Positions 1 to 7,833 of a stretch of DNA of 22,366 bases are shown in pieces. Under the pieces are notes generated by a model that was given only the letters and a program-made list of their open reading frames with translations, was not told the DNA's origin and did not search any database. Origin of the DNA: a virus; IMG/VR virus record IMGVR_UViG_3300030333_000959, positions 1-22,366 of that record; one strand, 5' to 3'. A program made the position numbers and the translations under genes. Position 1 is the first letter of the stretch. Each line of letters opens with the position of its first letter.

Positions 1-95
1 TATTAGGAAGGCTCGCAATGGGAGCTGACTATCTTAACCCAGCTGCTGCTGTGGAACTGTACGCTGGTACAGGAACCGCACCAGGTGCATGGTAA
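1..95 (+). CDS. Major capsid protein, C-terminal end (T7 gp10-like), partial
   Basis: The window opens inside a reading frame (codons from base 3) that ends in TAA at 93-95. The last 30 residues include the segment GRLAMGADYLNPAAAVEL, then a Gly/Thr/Ala-rich tail ending in Trp. This resembles the C-terminus of T7 gp10A, where a segment AKYAMGHGGLRPEAAG lies at the same place. The identification also rests on position: the frame lies directly upstream of the tail tube gene and is followed 10 bases later by a strong terminator, as for T7 gene 10. The codons are clearly G+C-richer than those of the downstream tail genes, which would fit a very highly expressed protein. The start lies outside the window. 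No 10B-type frameshift extension is apparent, because the terminator follows at once. Confidence 0.85.
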   Translation, partial: LGRLAMGADYLNPAAAVELYAGTGTAPGAW

Positions 96-104
96 TGTAC
101 ATAT

Positions 105-129
105 GGGGAGTTTTCACGCTCCCCTTTTT
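105..129 (+). terminator. Intrinsic terminator after the capsid gene
   Basis: A 6-bp G/C-rich stem (GGGGAG 105-110 with CTCCCC 119-124) closes an 8-base loop and is followed directly by five T, then C and three more T. This is a textbook intrinsic terminator. It occupies the position of T-phi in T7, between capsid and tail tube genes, and would reduce expression of the tail genes relative to capsid. The function is inferred from structure and position. Confidence 0.9.
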
Positions 130-143
130 CTTTATATAATTTT

Positions 144-773
144 ATGGCTTCCACGACAATTGATACCGAGACCGAACTCTCCGCTGTAAATGCTATCCTG
201 GGAGCTATTGGTCAATCTCCAGTAACAGAAATAGACAAAACTAATCCAGAAATAGGATTTATATATAATATACTAAGAGATTCTAATGTAGATTTGCAAG
301 CTGAAGGCTGGCATTTTAATACAGAAAGACATGTTAAGTATACACCTGAAGATGTAGGTGGTGTAAAGAAGATAGCTATAGGTAATGACATATTAAAGAT
401 GGATGTTACTGATGGTTGGACTAAGAGAAACTATGATGTAGTTAAAAGAAACGGTTATCTATATGATAAATATGATCATACAGATGATTGGGATGAACTA
501 ACTGATGGTATTGATTTAGATATAGTAAAGCTTATCAGCTTTGCAGATTTACCTGAAGTATTTAAAAGATATATAATATATAAATCTTCAGTTAGAGCTG
601 CTACACAGTTAGTAGGTAATCCACAATTAGCACAGTTATTAGCTCAACAAGAAGCTATGGCTAGATCTGCTGTCATGGAATATGAATGTAATCAAGGCAA
701 TCATACTATGTTGGGTTTACCAGAGGATTCAGTTTATAATTCATATCAACCTTGGAGGACGTTAGGAAGATAA
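144..773 (+). CDS. Tail tubular protein A (T7 gp11-like), tail gatekeeper
   Basis: A 209-residue protein against 196 in T7. The start ELSAVNAILGAIGQSPV aligns with ELSAVNDILASIGEPPV of T7 gp11. Further shared blocks are the EGWHFN motif (T7 RGWTFN), the GYLYD segment (T7 GGYVYD) and the C-terminal MEYECNQGNHTMLG (T7 MEYEMDYGGYNMLD). In the family, this protein forms a 12-subunit ring below the portal that joins the connector to the nozzle. The ATG at 144 is the first start after the terminator. No good Shine-Dalgarno sequence precedes it, only an AT-rich stretch. The stop TAA shares its last base with the ATG of the next gene, so tail tube A and B are probably translationally coupled. Confidence 0.95.
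   Translation: MASTTIDTETELSAVNAILGAIGQSPVTEIDKTNPEIGFIYNILRDSNVDLQAEGWHFNTERHVKYTPEDVGGVKKIAIGNDILKMDVTDGWTKRNYDVVKRNGYLYDKYDHTDDWDELTDGIDLDIVKLISFADLPEVFKRYIIYKSSVRAATQLVGNPQLAQLLAQQEAMARSAVMEYECNQGNHTMLGLPEDSVYNSYQPWRTLGR
764..767 (+). promoter_or_regulatory. Ribosome binding site fixing the gp12 start
   Basis: AGGA at 764-767 lies 5 bases before the ATG at 773. A second purine run GGAGG at 754-758 lies 14 bases away. Together with the TAATG stop/start overlap, this favours ATG 773 over the upstream in-frame TTG at 752, which itself begins before these sites. Confidence 0.7.
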
Positions 774-3700
774 TGACTGGAATATCTCAAACTATAAATA
801 ATTTTCATGCTGGTATATCTCAACAACCAGACCAAAAGAAACTTCCTGGTCAAGTAAAAGATATAGTTAATGGTATACCAGATGTAACTGAAGGGTTGTA
901 TAAAAGACCTGGATCAAAACGTATAGGTACTACGAAATTAGCTAATGTACAAAGTAATGGGTCTTGGTTCCATTATTATAGAGATGAAGTAGAAGGAATC
1001 TATATAGGACAAGTAGCTGCTGATGGTAAGATTAGAATGTGGTGTACTAAAGATATATACAATGGTTCAGGTACAAAAGTAAATGATGCTGGTGATGAGA
1101 TCTTTGTACACTATGATACAGTAAGTGGTGCGTATACACAGAGTAATTATAATGGTTCTACTGCAGCTCATACAGCTATAACAGGATATCTAACTCCTAG
1201 TAGTGCTGCAAATACAGAAGATATACAAGCTTTAACTATTAGTGATACTACTTTTTTAAATAATAGAACTAAAGCAGTAACCCATACAGGTACTACAGAT
1301 TCAGCTCCTCATGCTCACTATGCTTATATTGATTTATTAAGATCAGAGAATGGTAGGCAATATGGATTAAATATATTTTCTAACTCTACTACTACTAATA
1401 TAGAAGTAGCTACTAAACTAAAAATAGTACATGATACTTTAGTTGAAACTGCTGGCTCTGGACATTGCCCAGGTATAGGTACAGAAGTATTTGATATTTC
1501 TTATACTAATACACATCATCATGTTCCTCTTACTGGTTGTACATTTGCTACATCAGATGAGGGTGGTGTAGCAAATTCAAGAATTACTGTTACAACTCCA
1601 TCTGCTCATAACTTAGTTTCACAAGATAAAATTAGAGTTAATTTTACAGCTGGGGCAGTCGGTGGAGTTACTTCTGATAATAATGCACAATTTGAAGTAA
1701 CTAGTGCAACTACCTTTTACTATATTACAGGAAGAGATAACGGAGATCATACTAATACAGCTTGTTCAATACAGAGTCCACATTTAGAAGACAAAAAGAA
1801 AGACCTTACATTTAGAATTGAAGCTTTAGGTCAACAAGGTAGATCGCCTGGATCTGATGATGGAGAAAATGCTAATGAATATGCTTGTACATATAGTAAA
1901 AAAGTTACTCTACTACATGGTGGAGAAGGTTGGAAGCAAGGAGATAGAGTTGCTGTTGTCCTTACTCAAGCTCAAGCATGGTATACTTATGTAGTTGAAG
2001 TTCAAGATACTGAATTAATTCCAGTTAAAGGTAACATGACAGGTCAAGATGCTGGTGACGGTATTATAAGACCTAAACCTACACCTTTTGACGCAGATAC
2101 AGCAGTAACAACTGATACAATACTAGGTGGTATTCATCATGAAATATCGACTAGACTAGGTTTAGGTATTATTAATGTTGGTACTGGTTTGTACTTATAC
2201 CATAATTCTACTGCATTTAGTGTAGAAGTAAACGAAAAAGATTTGATGAGGGTAATGCAAGATGAAATCAATGATGTTTCTGAATTACCTCAACAATGTA
2301 AACATGGTTATATAGTTAAAGTAGTTAACTCTGCTGCTTCAGATAATGATGATTATTACTTGAAATTTGTAGGTAATGATGGTCAGGATGGGCCTGGTTC
2401 ATGGGAAGAATGTACTGCTCCTGGTATAGTAAAAGGTATTAATGCTGATACTATGCCTCATGTATTACAACGTCAAACTATTAGCGGTACTAATCCTGTT
2501 ATATTTTTAGTGAAAAAATATTCTTGGGAAGACCGTTTAGTAGGAGATGATGCTACTAATCCTTTACCTACTTTTATAAGTATACGATCTGGTCATCCTG
2601 ATTATGATGCTAATAAAGGTAATCAAGATAAGTATATAAATAGAGTATTATTTTTCCGTAATAGACTAGCTTTACTATCTGGTACAAATGTTATATTATC
2701 AAGACCTGGAGACTTAGCATTACCATCTTTCTTTGCTAAGACAGCTCTTGCAGTTAGTGCTATAGACCCTATAGATATAACTAGTAATTCTATTTTTCCT
2801 TCTACCTTATATGATGGTGTAGAAACAACAGCAGGTTTAGTAGTATTTAGTACTAACCAGCAATTTCTATTAGCTTCAGATGATACAGTACTAAATCCTG
2901 ATACAGCTAAATTAAGAACTATATCATCATTTAATTATAATAAAAATTTACCTCCTATATCATTAGGCACTACTGTAGGTTATGTAGATAACTCTGGTAA
3001 GTTTAGTCGATTTAATGAAATGGCTAATATTCAAAGAGAAGGTGAACCTGTAGTAGTTGAGATGAGTAAACTTATATCTAATTTATTACCTAGAGATATA
3101 GATTTACTTACCAATTCTAGAGAAAATCAAATAGTATTGTTCGGAAAAACTACTGGAGATATTGTATATGGATTTAGATATTTCACTGCTGGTGAAGAAA
3201 GAAAACAATTAGCTTGGTTCACATGGAAATTGAACAATCCTCTTATATATCATTTCATTGTAGATGATGATTACTATTATATAGATGGAGATCATTTCCT
3301 ACAGAAGATGAGTATCATGCAAGGCAGTGCTGATCCTAGTATAACTCAAGATAGTGTTGACTACTTAATACATCTTGATAACTGGACTACTGTAACTGGA
3401 GGTGTATGTCCATTAGATCCTGGTACAATAACTACATTTACTAATCAAGCTAATTGGATACCAGATGTAACTACACCTAATGGTAAGCTAGTAATAGTAG
3501 ATATAGATCCAAGTTCTACTAGAGTAGGTAGATATGCAGAAGTTACGTTATTAGGTAATTCACCTAATGATGACTTTACAGTACCTGGGAATTGGTCTAG
3601 TGGTACATTCTATATAGGATATCTATATGAATATAAAGTACATTTTCCAACTATTTATCCTCTTAAAGTTCAAGGTAATCAATCAGCAGCTGATGTAAAT

Positions 3701-3997
3701 TCATCACTTGTTTTACATAGAGTTAAATTTAATTTCGGTAAATCAGGATTGTATACTACTACTTTACAGAGAGTAGCACCTAAAACTGATTATAGTCAAA
3801 CATATGAAGCTGCTGCATTAAATGAGTATAACGTAAGTGATGCACCATACGTAGCAGAAGAAGAGCAAACTGTACCAGTATATGAAAAGAATACTAATGT
3901 AGAGATATTGTTAAAATCTTCACACCCAGCTCCTGCTACATTACATTCTATGTCATGGGAAGGAGACTATACTAATAAAAACTATCAACGTGCATAA
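773..3997 (+). CDS. Tail tubular protein B (T7 gp12-like), tail nozzle
   Basis: A protein of about 1074 residues. Its N-terminus has the family signature of T7 gp12: a GISQQPDQ motif, an NG dipeptide and an EGLYKRPG motif (T7 GISQQPD, VNG, EGLQKRP). In the family, six copies form the conical nozzle through which DNA leaves, and the protein contacts the tail fibres. It is about 280 residues longer than T7 gp12 (794). The extra length is in the middle, where much of the sequence is Thr/Asn/Gly-rich and not recognisable. Conserved-looking blocks resume with INRVLFFRNRLALLSG (about residues 622-637) and continue to the C-terminus. The start is taken at ATG 773, with AGGA upstream; the frame extends 21 bases further to a TTG that is less likely. 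The 3' end overlaps the gp13 start by 8 bases. Confidence 0.95.
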   Translation: MTGISQTINNFHAGISQQPDQKKLPGQVKDIVNGIPDVTEGLYKRPGSKRIGTTKLANVQSNGSWFHYYRDEVEGIYIGQVAADGKIRMWCTKDIYNGSGTKVNDAGDEIFVHYDTVSGAYTQSNYNGSTAAHTAITGYLTPSSAANTEDIQALTISDTTFLNNRTKAVTHTGTTDSAPHAHYAYIDLLRSENGRQYGLNIFSNSTTTNIEVATKLKIVHDTLVETAGSGHCPGIGTEVFDISYTNTHHHVPLTGCTFATSDEGGVANSRITVTTPSAHNLVSQDKIRVNFTAGAVGGVTSDNNAQFEVTSATTFYYITGRDNGDHTNTACSIQSPHLEDKKKDLTFRIEALGQQGRSPGSDDGENANEYACTYSKKVTLLHGGEGWKQGDRVAVVLTQAQAWYTYVVEVQDTELIPVKGNMTGQDAGDGIIRPKPTPFDADTAVTTDTILGGIHHEISTRLGLGIINVGTGLYLYHNSTAFSVEVNEKDLMRVMQDEINDVSELPQQCKHGYIVKVVNSAASDNDDYYLKFVGNDGQDGPGSWEECTAPGIVKGINADTMPHVLQRQTISGTNPVIFLVKKYSWEDRLVGDDATNPLPTFISIRSGHPDYDANKGNQDKYINRVLFFRNRLALLSGTNVILSRPGDLALPSFFAKTALAVSAIDPIDITSNSIFPSTLYDGVETTAGLVVFSTNQQFLLASDDTVLNPDTAKLRTISSFNYNKNLPPISLGTTVGYVDNSGKFSRFNEMANIQREGEPVVVEMSKLISNLLPRDIDLLTNSRENQIVLFGKTTGDIVYGFRYFTAGEERKQLAWFTWKLNNPLIYHFIVDDDYYYIDGDHFLQKMSIMQGSADPSITQDSVDYLIHLDNWTTVTGGVCPLDPGTITTFTNQANWIPDVTTPNGKLVIVDIDPSSTRVGRYAEVTLLGNSPNDDFTVPGNWSSGTFYIGYLYEYKVHFPTIYPLKVQGNQSAADVNSSLVLHRVKFNFGKSGLYTTTLQRVAPKTDYSQTYEAAALNEYNVSDAPYVAEEEQTVPVYEKNTNVEILLKSSHPAPATLHSMSWEGDYTNKNYQRA

Positions 3998-4430
3998 ATA
4001 TATTCACCCAATAACATTGGAGGCTGCCATAGAGGTGGCCTCTAATTTACGTCCAGAAGACCGTAGAGAGGTCGAAGAGGGTCACGGGTATGATCCAATA
4101 GAGTACGCTAAATTCATCGCTCAGGAAGGCTCTGCTGTGTATTTCACAGTGCCTAACGGCAAGACTGCTGGTATGGCTGGAGTCAGCCCAGAGGGAGCTA
4201 TATGGATGATATGTACAGAAGCTATTAAAGATTACCCACATACGTTTGCAAGAGAATCCAAAAGGTTTGTTGAGAGTAGAACAGAACCTTTACTTTGGAA
4301 TGTTGCAGATAGACGGAATACAGTCCACTTGAAACTACTCAAATTTTTAGGATTCAAATTCTTGAGAGAACTCAAGTATGGTCCTAACCAATTAACCTTT
4401 ATCGAGTTTTGCCGTGTGTGCAGATCCTAA
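3990..4430 (+). CDS. Internal virion protein A (T7 gp13-like, GNAT fold)
   Basis: A 146-residue protein against 138 in T7 gp13. The C-terminal half aligns with T7 gp13: LWNVADRRNTVHLKLLKFLG against LWNYVWVGNTSHIRFLKTIG, followed by a block ending QLTFIEF (T7 QLFTI). Members resemble GNAT acetyltransferases and are needed for T7 virion morphogenesis; the RNT and HLKLLKFLGF elements fit the final GNAT motif. No enzyme activity is implied. The likely start is GTG 3990 inside the end of the gp12 gene, since no ATG gives the conserved N-terminus; no Shine-Dalgarno sequence is visible, so coupled translation is likely. Bases 4021-4200 are about 52% G+C by hand count, against roughly a third in flanking genes. 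The 3' end overlaps the next gene by 17 bases. Confidence 0.85.
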   Translation: MHKYIHPITLEAAIEVASNLRPEDRREVEEGHGYDPIEYAKFIAQEGSAVYFTVPNGKTAGMAGVSPEGAIWMICTEAIKDYPHTFARESKRFVESRTEPLLWNVADRRNTVHLKLLKFLGFKFLRELKYGPNQLTFIEFCRVCRS

Positions 4431-5181
4431 TGCTGGGGCAAGAGAACAAGCCCGTGCTAGACAAAAACAAAAAATCTATGAATACAAATCTAATTCCATA
4501 AAATATTGGAATAAAGAAACAGATTTCGTAAGAGGTCAAGAACAGATCGCTACTGGATATAGTAGAGATATTAGTGATATACAACAAGCCTTATCTAAAT
4601 CAAGAGGTGCAGCTCTTTCTCAATATGAAGACATAGCTAGAAAACAAGCTATTGAAGGTTTCGTAGATGAAGGCGGTAGTTCTAGAACTGCTGGTAGAAA
4701 TGCAGCAATAGGTTTGTTAGCTAAGAGAGCTGAGATAGAAAATAAACTTTACAACTTTGAAACACAAGGAATAGCTCAAGCACAGAGAGGTGCATTCCTT
4801 AGAAGAGAAGATAGAATAGGTAAGAATAGAGCTAAATTAGGTCTGGTTCCTCAATTTGGTGATCCAGTTATGATGCCTGGTAGGGATACAATGGGTCAAT
4901 TCTTAAATGCAGCTCAGTTCGGATTACAAACTGCAACTAGTATAGCTACTTTAACTGCGATGGGAAGTGATATAAGACTGAAAGAAAATATAGAACAAGT
5001 TGATATATCTCCTGATGGACATAAGGTATATGAATTCAACTACAAGAATAATCCTACCCGTTATCGTGGAGCTATGGCACAAGATGTCGTTAAGATTAAT
5101 CCTATGGCTGTAGGTATACGTGATAATTATCTCACTGTTGATTATAGTAAAATTGATGTAGACATGGAGGTTGTGTACTAA
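4414..5181 (+). CDS. Internal virion protein B (T7 gp14-like) with C-terminal S74-type chaperone motif
   Basis: A 255-residue protein at the gp14 position. T7 gp14 (196 residues) also begins Met-Cys and is rich in Ala, Gln and helix-forming residues; family members are ejected and form a channel in the outer membrane. Residues 1-180 here are charged and helical. Residues 185-249 carry a peptidase S74 (intramolecular chaperone) signature: SDIRLKENI, then YEFNYK, RGAMAQDVV, NPMAVG and LTVDYSKID. Ser185 and Lys190 (S-D-x-R-x-K) match the Ser/Lys pair that cuts phage fibre proteins just before the Ser. That module is normal on fibres and unexpected here. The start is GTG 4414, overlapping gp13 by 17 bases with no clear ribosome binding site. 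The stop overlaps the next ATG (TAATG). Confidence 0.85.
   Translation: MCADPNAGAREQARARQKQKIYEYKSNSIKYWNKETDFVRGQEQIATGYSRDISDIQQALSKSRGAALSQYEDIARKQAIEGFVDEGGSSRTAGRNAAIGLLAKRAEIENKLYNFETQGIAQAQRGAFLRREDRIGKNRAKLGLVPQFGDPVMMPGRDTMGQFLNAAQFGLQTATSIATLTAMGSDIRLKENIEQVDISPDGHKVYEFNYKNNPTRYRGAMAQDVVKINPMAVGIRDNYLTVDYSKIDVDMEVVY
5166..5170 (+). promoter_or_regulatory. Ribosome binding site of the gp15-like gene
   Basis: GGAGG lies 10 bases before ATG 5181, inside the last codons of the gp14-like gene. This is a strong site for the third ejection protein, while gp13 and gp14 start at GTG codons without a visible site. Confidence 0.65.
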
Positions 5182-7820
5182 TGGATTCATTCAAATTTAA
5201 TACTTTAAATTATCAAGATACTAATTCTTTAGTAGATGCACAGAATAAAATTATTGACGCTTTAACTAAAGATAAAAAAACTTTACTTCAAGACGAAGGT
5301 AATTATGCTGCATTCAGAGAGAAAGAAAAAGCAAGACAAATGAAACAGTTAGGTGATATTATAGCTGGTGTACCAAAACTTAAAAAAGCTTTAGATGCAG
5401 CTAAAGCTAAAAAAGAAGCAGATAAAGAAGTAAAGGATATTGACGCACAAGCAGCAGCACTTGAAGAACAGAATAGAATAAATAGAACAGGTATATATAG
5501 TACGGGTATGGAAGGTAGAGATTACGATGATCCAGATTTTATTCCATTAACTAAAGATGAGATAACGAAAAGAAAACTTGATCAACAAATAACTGCTGAA
5601 ATCCAAAATCCAAAGACAGAAACAGGTGTAAAAAATGTTCTAGAATCAGCAGCTACTGAACATAATGAAAGAAATAAACTTCGTAAGAATACTACTCAAG
5701 ACGTTTTAAATTTATCTACGCAGCATGTAACTACATTTATGGGTGAAGGCTTAGGTTATAATATGATAGCTGAGCATGGAAAAATTAAAGAATTTGATGA
5801 TTCAGCTCATAATTATTTAGTTGAAATAGCTAGAACTCCAGAATGGCAGCAATTAGATCATAGAAAGAAATTACTATTTGTCAAAAATTATCGTGGACAG
5901 GTATCTAATTACAGAAATCAAGCTTCAAGAGCTTGGGTAGCTAAAAGCCAAACTGTTTATAAGGCTACTAGACAGCATGAATTATTAGATAATATAAAGG
6001 ATAATGGAGGTGCGGCTATAGAAGAATACATCTTTAAGCATGAATATTATGGTAATAAAAAGAATACTCCTCAAGCTATAAATCAGTTGATAGATGATCT
6101 AACTGAATTAGAGAAAGATGGACATGTGACTGCTGAAACTTATACTAAGATACTTAGAGGTTGGGTTGTAGATAGAAGTTCTAATAAACGTAAACATGTA
6201 GCAGATCTAAATAATGGACTTTCTAAGTGGATACAAGGTAGACAAATAACATTACAAAATAAAGAGAATCAAGATAAGATAAACAAATGGAGAATTAAGG
6301 CTCAAACTGATATAGAAGAAGGAGAAAAGGAATTTGAAAAATTTCAAATCGAAAACACTGATGCTACTGATGAAGATGAATTTGAATGGAGAAAAGACTG
6401 GCTAACCAATGCTTATAAAAGAAACAAGCATGTACTGCCTGGTGATCCTATTTGGACTAAATGGAAAGATGGTTTAACTAGATTAGATGGACCTGATCAT
6501 ACTATAATTCTAGAAAGATTAATTGAAGATTATAATAAAGATGCACCATTAGATGATGCTATGTATCAAAGCCTACCTAACTATTGGAAAAAACAATTCC
6601 AAAAAGCTATTAAAGGTGATGATGGAGAGGAAGGATCTTCTGGAAAAAGTATTGGTACTGGTAAACTTAAATTCAAATCATATTTCAATGCACTACAAAA
6701 AGGTGGTGGATGGGATACATGGGTTATGGAACAAATGCGAATAACAGATATCAAGACTGCTCAAACTAATTCTAGATTTGGTTGGATAGTATTTCAAGGT
6801 CAAGAAGATTATGTAACTAAATTTGAAGAATTAAGAAAAATAGGATCAGTAAGAGATGCTCAAGCAGGTGCCTTAAAGTTTATTAAAGAAAAATATAAAG
6901 ATTATTATCATAATCCTATTGAAGAGGGATTTGATGAAAGAATTATTTCTTCTATAACTGAAGGTAGAGAAGATATTATCCCAAGACTTAGAGGTAAATC
7001 ACAAAAGGATAAATTATCAGTACTTAATCAACCAACTTTCTGGGCAGGAGAAGAAGTCGCCTTTGAAGAACTTATGAAGTGGTCAAGAGGTTACGGTGAA
7101 TTTCCACAGTATTATAGACAGATTGATGATAATATGTTTAAAGATATGACTCCTAGAGAAATAGCTGTTCATAGAATGGAGATACATAAAGATCGAATAG
7201 AAAGTAAAAAAGATTTTGATAATGCTCTTAAAGCTATATCAAAAGGAGCAGAGTTAGAAAATAAACTTTACAATTCTTTACCTATAGATACTTCTAGATT
7301 ATTTACTAATCATAATACAGCTAGTAGAACGTATAGAGCTGAAGTTATAGAAAAAGATAACCCTGAAGTATATGAACATTTAAAAATAAATGATGATCCT
7401 AATGCATATAAACCAGCTAATCCTTATTCAGATCATGTACCAAGTGGTAACTTATCAGAGATGCCCTTGAACGAAGTATTAAAAGAATCAGGGAAAAAGC
7501 GTTTAAAATCATTAGGTTTATACGGTTTGAATCCTAGAGATATAATAAATGTAATCTCAAAAGAAGAGAGAACAAATGGTTTCCTTGATACAACATTTGA
7601 CGAAGAACTTCAGACAGAATTAAAACGTAGACTAGCTAGATTAGCTGCTAATAAAAGTAATCAATATGGAGCATTAAAAGAAAACCCAAACCCACTACCA
7701 AATCTAATACCAGAAGATGTTCTTACTTTAACTGAAGTATTTGGACCTCAAATAGATTGGTCAAGTACATCACCCAATGTTTTACAAGAATATGTAAAAG
7801 AACTTCAGAAACAAAATTAA
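5181..7820 (+). CDS. Internal virion protein C (T7 gp15-like)
   Basis: An 879-residue protein (T7 gp15 is 747) placed between gp14- and gp16-like genes. In T7, gp15 forms part of the internal core stacked on the portal, is ejected, and with gp16 builds the tube across periplasm and inner membrane. The sequence is hydrophilic and charged, with long helical stretches. Residues about 48-100 are a Lys/Ala/Glu-rich probable coiled coil, and there is no signal peptide or membrane segment. I recognise it mainly by order, size and composition, with weak residue-level similarity. Start ATG 5181 is fixed by a TAATG overlap and the GGAGG upstream. It is followed by a 13-base gap before the next gene. 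Confidence 0.85.
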   Translation: MDSFKFNTLNYQDTNSLVDAQNKIIDALTKDKKTLLQDEGNYAAFREKEKARQMKQLGDIIAGVPKLKKALDAAKAKKEADKEVKDIDAQAAALEEQNRINRTGIYSTGMEGRDYDDPDFIPLTKDEITKRKLDQQITAEIQNPKTETGVKNVLESAATEHNERNKLRKNTTQDVLNLSTQHVTTFMGEGLGYNMIAEHGKIKEFDDSAHNYLVEIARTPEWQQLDHRKKLLFVKNYRGQVSNYRNQASRAWVAKSQTVYKATRQHELLDNIKDNGGAAIEEYIFKHEYYGNKKNTPQAINQLIDDLTELEKDGHVTAETYTKILRGWVVDRSSNKRKHVADLNNGLSKWIQGRQITLQNKENQDKINKWRIKAQTDIEEGEKEFEKFQIENTDATDEDEFEWRKDWLTNAYKRNKHVLPGDPIWTKWKDGLTRLDGPDHTIILERLIEDYNKDAPLDDAMYQSLPNYWKKQFQKAIKGDDGEEGSSGKSIGTGKLKFKSYFNALQKGGGWDTWVMEQMRITDIKTAQTNSRFGWIVFQGQEDYVTKFEELRKIGSVRDAQAGALKFIKEKYKDYYHNPIEEGFDERIISSITEGREDIIPRLRGKSQKDKLSVLNQPTFWAGEEVAFEELMKWSRGYGEFPQYYRQIDDNMFKDMTPREIAVHRMEIHKDRIESKKDFDNALKAISKGAELENKLYNSLPIDTSRLFTNHNTASRTYRAEVIEKDNPEVYEHLKINDDPNAYKPANPYSDHVPSGNLSEMPLNEVLKESGKKRLKSLGLYGLNPRDIINVISKEERTNGFLDTTFDEELQTELKRRLARLAANKSNQYGALKENPNPLPNLIPEDVLTLTEVFGPQIDWSSTSPNVLQEYVKELQKQN

Positions 7821-7833
7821 TTACTAAGGTAAT

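Noticed and set aside
111-140. Promoter-like pair: TTTTCA at 111-116 and TATAAT at 135-140, 18 bases apart
   Set aside because: Transcription would begin after the ATG at 144, the -35 match is poor, and the elements lie within the terminator and its T tract in AT-rich DNA.
752-772. TTG start for the gp12-like protein at 752
   Set aside because: ATG 773 has AGGA at good spacing and the TAATG overlap, and begins next to the conserved N-terminal motif.
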